DNA from: Fidelibacterota bacterium
GTDB taxonomy: Bacteria; Bipolaricaulota; Bipolaricaulia; Bipolaricaulales; Bipolaricaulaceae
NCBI GenBank assembly: GCA_024277405.1
Contig: JAJRVI010000069.1
Location: 1-10,299 of the forward strand
Direction: 5' to 3'
Length of the DNA: 10,299 nucleotides
Positions 5,738-10,299 of the stretch are shown here, in pieces (the stretch's first letter is position 1; every line of letters begins with the position of its first letter). The translations under genes and the position numbers were made by a program. The notes under the pieces were generated by a model. It did not search any database, had not been told where the DNA came from, and worked only from the letters and a program-made list of their open reading frames with translations.

Positions 5738-6497
5738 ACGAATCCTCGAGGCGCTCCCGCTCCAGGATCCTCTCCTGCTCCGCCACCGCTTGCAGGTGGG
5801 CGCGGTCCCCGGCGGGGCCCGCGCGGCGCCGACAGAGCTCCTCCAACAGGCCCGCGCGCCCGTAGATGATCAGCGTGTCCCCGGGCCGGATCTCGGTCCA
5901 TCCCCGCGGGGCGCCGATGTAGGTCCCGTCCCGGCGCCGGATCCCCAACACCAACACCCCCTCCTCACGGAGCTTGAGGTCCGCCAGCGTCTTCCCGGCG
6001 AGCCAGTCGCCCGGCCCGACCTCGTGCTCCACCACGCGGTAGTCCCCGTGCAGATCCAGCAAGCTCGCGTAATCCCGCGCCTCGATATGGGTCCAGCGCC
6101 GCAGGGCCCATCCGATGGCGCGGCCTATGTATCGGTCCACCAGTCGGCTCCGCGCCAAGGCCCATAATGCGCCGAGCCCGAGCACGAGGATCAGGAGACG
6201 CGCCGCGACCTCACGGGGTCCGGCGGCGGTGAGGAAGGAAAGGATCAACGAGGCGATGGCGGAGACGAAACCCGCGTTGCCGAGGAGCATCAGCAGGAGG
6301 ATGATCCGCCTCCGTACCGGGTGGTTCACCACGAACTCGGCCTCCGAGGTGGTGAACCCCACCCCGGAGAAGGCGGAACGCGCTTGAAACCGCGCCACCT
6401 CCCGGGAGAGGCCCGTGAGGGTGAGGGCCACCGTGGCCACCCGGGTCACCACCAGCGAGAGCACCACCACCACGAACAGGGAGATCAGCGCCGCCAT
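5727..6497 (-). CDS. Membrane protein with a TrkA C-terminal (RCK-C) domain
   Basis: A 256-residue inner-membrane protein. Hydrophobic segments at about 4-27, 65-89 and 97-114 are likely membrane helices. Between the first two lies FQARSAFSGVGFTTSEAE (37-54), faintly like the pore-region text of TrkH/KtrB transporters but much shorter. Residues about 145-220 fit a TrkA-C domain (DYRVVEHEVGPGDWLAGKTL, RPGDTLIIYG), which in potassium systems binds nucleotides or other ligands. The C-terminal end is a charged helix. Similar compact proteins of unknown role occur in other bacteria, so a cation-transport or sensing role is likely but unproven; it is too short to be a full transporter. The ATG at 6495-6497 has a weak GGGGGCGG site, 36 bp after the nitrilase stop. 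Its stop overlaps the end of rnc. Confidence 0.85.
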   Translation of the reverse strand: MAALISLFVVVVLSLVVTRVATVALTLTGLSREVARFQARSAFSGVGFTTSEAEFVVNHPVRRRIILLLMLLGNAGFVSAIASLILSFLTAAGPREVAARLLILVLGLGALWALARSRLVDRYIGRAIGWALRRWTHIEARDYASLLDLHGDYRVVEHEVGPGDWLAGKTLADLKLREEGVLVLGIRRRDGTYIGAPRGWTEIRPGDTLIIYGRAGLLEELCRRRAGPAGDRAHLQAVAEQERILERERLEDSFSR

Positions 6498-6533
6498 ATC
6501 CGCCCCCGGATTATCCCCCGCGCTCCCGCATAT

Positions 6534-7325
6534 TCAGAGGCCGTAGAAGTCCGGACGCCGATCGGCGAAGAGATCGTTGTACCTCGTGATCCGCTTGTCA
6601 CGGGCCTTTTCCGGGTCGATATCCACCGCGTCCGCACCCTCCCCCGCCCGGGAGGCCCGCAGGAGCACGGTCCCATCGGGCGCCACCACCTGGGACTCCC
6701 CGGTGAACCGCAGCACTTCCTCCCCGCGCGCCTCCCCGCCGATCCGGTTCGCCGTCACCGTGAACACCCGATTCTCCATGGCCCGCACCCGCATGGAGAG
6801 CTGCCCCATCCCGGGGAGGACGAGGTTCGCGGGGTGGCAGATGATCTGGGCCCCCCGCAGGGCCAGGGTGCGCGCCACCTCGGGGAAGAAGTGGTCGAAG
6901 CAGACCATGACCCCGATCCGGACGCCGTTCAGCTCGACCGGTTCCAGGGGGAGATCCCCGGGCTCGAACCAGAACTTCTCCTTCCCGAACAGGTGGAGCT
7001 TCCGATAACGGCCGATGACGCCGCGGGGGCCCACCACCACCGCGGAGTTGTATATCCTGTCCCCGTCCCGCTCGGCGAGGCCGGCCACGAGGTACGTCCC
7101 CCGATCGCGGGCGAACTCGAGGAGGGCCCTGGTGGTGGCCCCACCGGGCACCGGCTCCGAGAGCTCGGCCAGCTCCTCCCGAGAGGAGAAGAGGTATCCG
7201 GTGGCGAAGAGCTCGGGAAGGACCCACAGATCCGCGCTTTCGCGTTCCATCAAGGCGAACGCGCGGGCGAGGTTCTCCTTTACCTCACCGAAACTCGGCT
7301 TAAACTGCACGTATCCCACCCTCAT
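6534..7325 (-). CDS. Carbon-nitrogen hydrolase (nitrilase superfamily)
   Basis: A 263-residue single-domain amidohydrolase that would cleave a small amide, nitrile or carbamoyl compound through a cysteine thioester. The triad is complete: Glu38 (LPELFATGY), Lys109 (RYRKLHLFG) and Cys142 (VMVCFDHFFPE), with the extra Glu at 116. HPANLVLP (164-171) and AMENRVFTVTANR (182-194) fit the family, and DRRPDFYGL ends the protein. From memory it resembles the Pyrococcus horikoshii PH0642 nitrilase closely across its length. The natural substrate is unknown. The ATG at 7323-7325 has no Shine-Dalgarno; a possible promoter (TTGTTA-N18-TATCGT) would start transcription within a few bases of it, so this may be another leaderless gene. 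The TrkA-C gene follows by 36 bp, probably in the same transcript. Confidence 0.95.
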   Translation of the reverse strand: MRVGYVQFKPSFGEVKENLARAFALMERESADLWVLPELFATGYLFSSREELAELSEPVPGGATTRALLEFARDRGTYLVAGLAERDGDRIYNSAVVVGPRGVIGRYRKLHLFGKEKFWFEPGDLPLEPVELNGVRIGVMVCFDHFFPEVARTLALRGAQIICHPANLVLPGMGQLSMRVRAMENRVFTVTANRIGGEARGEEVLRFTGESQVVAPDGTVLLRASRAGEGADAVDIDPEKARDKRITRYNDLFADRRPDFYGL

Positions 7326-7333
7326 AGCGACAC

Positions 7334-7363
7334 ACGATAACCTAACCGGCGAAGAGCTAACAA
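7334..7363 (-). promoter_or_regulatory. Candidate promoter of the nitrilase/TrkA-C unit
   Basis: On the minus strand TTGTTA (7358-7363) and TATCGT (7334-7339) are 18 bases apart. The start would fall near 7326-7328, next to the ATG at 7325, with no ribosome binding site between. The -10 box is only a moderate match, so this is tentative. The region also carries the leader of the divergent macro-domain gene. Confidence 0.35.
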
Positions 7364-7381
7364 ATGCGGGAGGAGGTGCCC

Positions 7382-7942
7382 ATGCGGTTCGAGGCGGAAG
7401 TGGGAAAGAGCAAATTGGTGTTGCTCAAGGGGGACATCACGGCGGAGGAGACGGAGGCCATCGTGAACTCGGCGAACCCCGAGCTCACCCCGGGGGGAGT
7501 GGTCTCGGGGGCCATCCACCGCAGGGGCTGGCCGCGGGTGACGGAGGAGGCGGTCCGGATCCGCCGGGAGCGGGGGCGCCTGAAGACGGGGGAGGCGGTG
7601 ATCACCACCGGGGGAAACCTCCCGGCCAAATGGGTGATCCACACCGTGGGGCCCGTTTGGCACGGGGGGACCAAAGGGGAGCCCGAGCTTTTGGCCAAGG
7701 CGTACCGTGCGTGCCTCGAGCTCGCGAAGGAGAGGGGTATAAAGACCATCGCCTTTCCCAGCATCTCCACCGGGGTTTACGGGTACCCGGTGGAGAAGGC
7801 GGCTGAGGTGGCACTGCGCACGGTGAAAGAGTTCCTCGAGGGCAATCCGGGAGCACTGGAGGAAGTCCGGTTCGTCCTCTTCTCCGAGGCCGATTTCACG
7901 GCCTACCGGGAGGCATGGGAGAGGATCGCGGGGGAGGGCTAA
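7382..7942 (+). CDS. Macro-domain protein (ADP-ribose binding or hydrolase)
   Basis: A 186-residue stand-alone macro domain. This fold binds ADP-ribose; members remove ADP-ribose from proteins or nucleic acids, or hydrolyse O-acetyl-ADP-ribose. Seen are GDITAEETEAIVNSAN (17-32), a glycine loop PGGVVSGAIHRRGW (37-50), HTVGPVW (87-93), and the phosphate loop SISTGVYGYP (127-136). The first loop departs from the common GGGGVDGAI form and recalls the GAGVAGAI variant of thermophile proteins, so activity may differ. The start at 7382 is chosen because GGGAGGAGG ends a few bases upstream; the ATG at 7364, six codons earlier, is less likely. No partner ADP-ribosyltransferase is in the window. Its stop codon overlaps the convergent fabF stop by 4 bp. 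Confidence 0.93.
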   Translation: MRFEAEVGKSKLVLLKGDITAEETEAIVNSANPELTPGGVVSGAIHRRGWPRVTEEAVRIRRERGRLKTGEAVITTGGNLPAKWVIHTVGPVWHGGTKGEPELLAKAYRACLELAKERGIKTIAFPSISTGVYGYPVEKAAEVALRTVKEFLEGNPGALEEVRFVLFSEADFTAYREAWERIAGEG

Positions 7943-9165
7943 GCGGCGCGGAATAGGAGGCAGGCGTTCTGCCCCCCGAACCCGAAGGAGTTGGAGAGGG
8001 AGACCCTGACCGTCGCCGGCCGGGGGCGGCCGGGGACGTAGTCCAGGTCGCATTCCGGATCCCGGTCCCGCCAGGTCACCGTGGCGGGGACCAATCCCTC
8101 CAGGAGGGGGAAGATCGCCGCGGCGGCCTCCACCGCTCCCGCGGCTCCCAGGAGGTGTCCGATCTGGGATTTGGTGGAGCTCACGGGGATCTCGTAGGCC
8201 CGCGCCCCGAACAGGGATTTGATGGCCCTTGTCTCCACCACGTCGTTGAGCACGGTGGAGGTACCGTGTGCGTTGATGTAGTCCACGTCCTCGGTCGACA
8301 GCCCGGCGCTCCGGAGGGCCATCTCCATCGCACGCCTGGCGCCCGCCCCGTCCTCGGGCGGAGCGGTTATGTGGTATGCGTCACAGCTCGCCCCGAACCC
8401 CACGAGCTCCGCGAGGGCCTCCCCACCCCGGGCCCGCAGGTGCTCCTCCGACTCGAGCACCAACACGCACGCCCCCTCCCCCATGACGAACCCGTCCCGA
8501 TTCGCATCGAAGGGGCGGGAAGCGCGCTCGGGGTCGGGGCAGCGGGAGAGGGCCCCCATCCTGTCGAAACCGGCGTATACGAGCCGCAGCATCACCGCCT
8601 CGGTCCCGCCTGCCAGGGCCCAGTCCACCACGCCGGCCCGGATCCAATGCCACGCGAGCCCGATGGCATGTCCCCCGGAGGCGCAGGCGGTGACGACACC
8701 GGTGTTCGGCCCCCTCAACCCGAACTCGATCCCCACCTCGGCGGCGGTGGCGTTGGGCATCATGGTGGGGACGAAGAACGGGGATACCCGCTCCGGGCCC
8801 CGGCCCTCTAGGGCGTGGAGGTTATCGATCATCGCCTCCACCGGTCCGATCCCGGTCCCCATGATCACGCCCCCGGATGGATCCCTGGCGACATCGAGCC
8901 GGGCCTCGCGCAGGGCGAGGTGGGCCGCCGCCAGGGCGAATTGGGTCGCCCGCCCGAGACGCCGCGCCTTCTTGGGGGAGATGAAATCCCGGGGCTCGAA
9001 ATCGACCACCGGAGCACCCACCTTGGACCTTATCCCCTCGAGATCGAGGACGTCCTCCACCCGACGTATCGCGATCCGGGCCTCCCTCAACCCCTGGAAG
9101 AACGCGTCCGTTCCGATTCCGAGCGGGCTTATGACCCCGATCCCCGTCACGAATACCCTACGCAT
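7939..9165 (-). CDS. fabF: Beta-ketoacyl-ACP synthase II (FabF type)
   Basis: A 408-residue condensing enzyme that extends acyl-ACP with malonyl-ACP in type II fatty acid synthesis, in the cytosol. The catalytic triad is intact: Cys161 (VTACASGG), His300 (NAHGTST) and His337 (KSQIGHLLGAAG, with Lys332). VTGIGVISPLG (6-16) and SNSFGFGGQNA (391-401) frame the thiolase fold. Length and motifs match FabF; the Cys-His-His set excludes FabH, and FabB is less likely by length and overall likeness. The ATG at 9163-9165 is preceded by GAGGAGG, three bases away. It overlaps the end of the epsilon-like gene by 8 bp, suggesting coupled translation. No acpP, fabD or fabG is nearby, so it is separated from the usual fab cluster, and a specialised substrate cannot be excluded. 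Confidence 0.96.
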   Translation of the reverse strand: MRRVFVTGIGVISPLGIGTDAFFQGLREARIAIRRVEDVLDLEGIRSKVGAPVVDFEPRDFISPKKARRLGRATQFALAAAHLALREARLDVARDPSGGVIMGTGIGPVEAMIDNLHALEGRGPERVSPFFVPTMMPNATAAEVGIEFGLRGPNTGVVTACASGGHAIGLAWHWIRAGVVDWALAGGTEAVMLRLVYAGFDRMGALSRCPDPERASRPFDANRDGFVMGEGACVLVLESEEHLRARGGEALAELVGFGASCDAYHITAPPEDGAGARRAMEMALRSAGLSTEDVDYINAHGTSTVLNDVVETRAIKSLFGARAYEIPVSSTKSQIGHLLGAAGAVEAAAAIFPLLEGLVPATVTWRDRDPECDLDYVPGRPRPATVRVSLSNSFGFGGQNACLLFRAA

Positions 9166-9412
9166 CTGCCTCCTCGGCGGAATCGGCGAGCACGGTTACG
9201 CCCCCCGGGGATACGCTCACGATGCCGGATCTCACCCGGAACGACAGCTCCCCGGATTGGGTGCGTACGCGTAACGGCGCATCCGCCACCGCGAACGCGG
9301 CCGGGGCATGACGGGGGAGGATCCCCAGTGCGCCATCGGGGGTGCGCGTGGCCACGAACTCCACCTCGGCGGAGAAGATCACCCGATCACATGCCACGAT
9401 CTCGCACTTCAC
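9158..9412 (-). CDS. Orphan ATP synthase epsilon-like beta-sandwich protein
   Basis: An 84-residue protein matching only the N-terminal beta-sandwich of F1 ATPase epsilon: MKCEIVACDRVIFSAEVEFV at the start, then GALGILPRHAP (27-37), a strand resembling the usual FxVxxGxVxV (FRVRSGIVSV, 58-67) and TVLADSAE (73-80). The C-terminal helical hairpin that regulates ATP hydrolysis is absent, as in the short epsilon of green sulfur bacteria. No other atp gene is in the window. It could be the true AtpC, displaced, or a paralogue. A GTG start at 9410-9412 is chosen because family similarity begins there; the open frame extends to a GTG at 9454, inside the terminator hairpin, which is unlikely. No clear ribosome binding site is seen. 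It ends 8 bp inside fabF. Confidence 0.72.
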   Translation of the reverse strand: MKCEIVACDRVIFSAEVEFVATRTPDGALGILPRHAPAAFAVADAPLRVRTQSGELSFRVRSGIVSVSPGGVTVLADSAEEADA

Positions 9413-9449
9413 GACCCAAATTGCGCCCAGAATCGCCCCGATCTCATCC

Positions 9450-9490
9450 CGCACGAAAAGGGGGGGCCTATGGCCCCCCTTTTTCGTGCG
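9450..9490. terminator. Strong, probably bidirectional hairpin terminator
   Basis: The arms 9450-9468 and 9472-9490 pair over 19 bp with a three-base loop (TAT) and one G-T pair. The core is a GC run (GGGGGGCC/GGCCCCCC) flanked by A4 on one side and T5 on the other, then CGCACG/CGTGCG. Read on the minus strand, the core follows an A-tract and precedes TTTT. It lies just past the stop (9503) of the exported Ig-like gene and should end that transcript. Confidence 0.88.
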
Positions 9491-9502
9491 GGGTCGCTTT
9501 CC

Positions 9503-10299
9503 TCAGAACTTGAGCTCGATGGGAAGCGTCAGGTAGTACCGCTGCGGCTCCTTTCCCAGGGGCGCGAAGATCCACAGGTCCAAGTGGAATTGGTATGTGC
9601 CATCCGGGAGGTCCTTGGGGGCCTTCCACGTTTCCCGGTGGATGTACTTGTTCGCCGGCAACATGGTGTGGGTATCGACCTGGAACTTGTCGACCAGATA
9701 GCCATCCGCGTCGGTGACGTAGATCCAACCGATGATCTGGTCGCTGCTGACGTGGAGGTTGCCGTCATTGGTGATCAGGGCCTCGAGGATGACGGTCCGG
9801 GGATCGGTTTGCGATTGATGGATGCGGATGTTCTCGATCTTCAGGTGGGGAGCCGCATCGGGTCCGGGGCTCACGAGGAACAACGACGCCACCTGGGTCG
9901 AGATGATGACCTGGCTTTCCCCGGTGAGCAGGGGCTTTACCTTGAAGATGGCCGCCACGTATCGCCCCCCGAAGGGATCAAGGTCCTCCGGCATGGTGAT
10001 GGTGTAGGAGAACACCGCCGTCTGCCCGGGATCCACCTCCTGCTCCGCGGGCTTGACGGTCAAGATATCTCGGCCACTATAGGGATAGCGGTCGAGCGCA
10101 GGTTCGAGGAAGATGGGCAATCCCTCGGGCGCCATGAACCCGAGCACCTTCACCTCTACCACCACCGGTTCATCGCCGGTATTGGTGATATAGATCTGGT
10201 CCTGATAGGAGCTCCCGGGGGGAAGCATTATCTCCGTGAGCATGGGGGAAAGCGAGATCCCCGCGCCGAACACGCCCGCGCAGATCCCGGATGCCACCA
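9503..10299 (-). CDS. Exported Ig-like domain protein, 5' end outside the window
   Basis: At least 264 residues, read from a minus-strand frame still open at the right edge. The first visible part, VASGICAGVFGAG, is hydrophobic and followed by ISLSPMLTEI, so it is probably the end of a signal peptide whose start lies beyond the edge. The rest is beta-rich with two likely Ig-like domains: about 15-145 (MLPPGSSYQDQIYITNTGDEP, then FGGRYVAAIFKVKP) and about 150-264 (LKIENIRIH, VILEALITNDGNLHV, PDGTYQFHLDLWIF). The layout recalls WxL-interacting (DUF916-like) or pilus-chaperone-like surface proteins, but I cannot assign a family firmly. There is no C-terminal anchor or sorting signal, and the chain ends with YYLTLPIELKF. 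A role in the envelope or in scaffolding a surface protein is inference. A terminator follows the stop. Confidence 0.82.
   Translation of the reverse strand, partial: VASGICAGVFGAGISLSPMLTEIMLPPGSSYQDQIYITNTGDEPVVVEVKVLGFMAPEGLPIFLEPALDRYPYSGRDILTVKPAEQEVDPGQTAVFSYTITMPEDLDPFGGRYVAAIFKVKPLLTGESQVIISTQVASLFLVSPGPDAAPHLKIENIRIHQSQTDPRTVILEALITNDGNLHVSSDQIIGWIYVTDADGYLVDKFQVDTHTMLPANKYIHRETWKAPKDLPDGTYQFHLDLWIFAPLGKEPQRYYLTLPIELKF

Noticed and set aside
6321..7340. A 339-codon plus-strand frame opposite the nitrilase and TrkA-C genes
   Set aside because: It spans two real genes and their gap and has the composition of a shadow frame.
9413..9454. GTG at 9454 as start of the epsilon-like gene
   Set aside because: It is within the terminator hairpin arm, and the extra residues have no similarity to epsilon.

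Overview
The window is a compact, GC-rich bacterial chromosome segment; only the left ~118 bases are clearly AT-richer. Bacterial identity follows from a MEP-pathway DXR, a FabF-type ketosynthase, an RNase III with a dsRBD, and a tRNA-Gln gene with an encoded CCA. There are no insertion sequences, phage genes or CRISPR arrays. Genes are tightly packed: starts overlap stops (ATGA, TGATG) and convergent genes overlap at their ends. The nitrilase resembles hyperthermophile homologues such as Pyrococcus PH0642, and several genes look leaderless. I would guess a deep-branching, perhaps thermophilic, uncultivated lineage (something like Bipolaricaulota is possible), but the sequence does not settle this.

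Layout. Positions 1-251 hold a possible tail of a gene entering from the left, then a run of GC-rich hairpins. A five-gene minus-strand operon reads from about 3356 down to 252: OsmC-like protein, nitroreductase, dxr, a MIP18/SufT-like (DUF59) protein, and a cysteine-rich putative zinc protein. Diverging from it is a plus-strand gene (3448-4905) for an ATP-cone domain fused to a uridine-kinase-like P-loop kinase, with a -10 box almost touching its ATG. A clear sigma70-type promoter (TTGTCA-N17-TAAGAT) then drives tRNA-Gln(TTG). The rnc start codon lies one base after the tRNA's CCA, so tRNA and RNase III mRNA probably share a transcript.

Facing rnc are a membrane protein with a TrkA-C domain and, upstream of it, a carbon-nitrogen hydrolase, both on the minus strand. 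A divergent macro-domain gene follows on the plus strand. It ends 4 bp inside fabF, which is on the minus strand behind a short orphan gene resembling the beta-sandwich of ATP synthase epsilon. A 19-bp hairpin terminator separates these from the last gene, an exported Ig-like protein that runs off the right edge.

How the genes relate. The five-gene operon mixes redox and thiol functions (OsmC, nitroreductase), isoprenoid synthesis (DXR) and Fe-S assembly (DUF59). The last two may be linked because the late MEP enzymes IspG and IspH are Fe-S proteins. The rest are housekeeping or small regulatory genes. I found no convincing multi-gene novel system. The most unusual points are the tRNA/rnc junction, the RNase III lacking one metal-ligand Asp, the ATP-cone/kinase fusion, the orphan epsilon-like gene, and the uncharacterised cysteine-rich protein.
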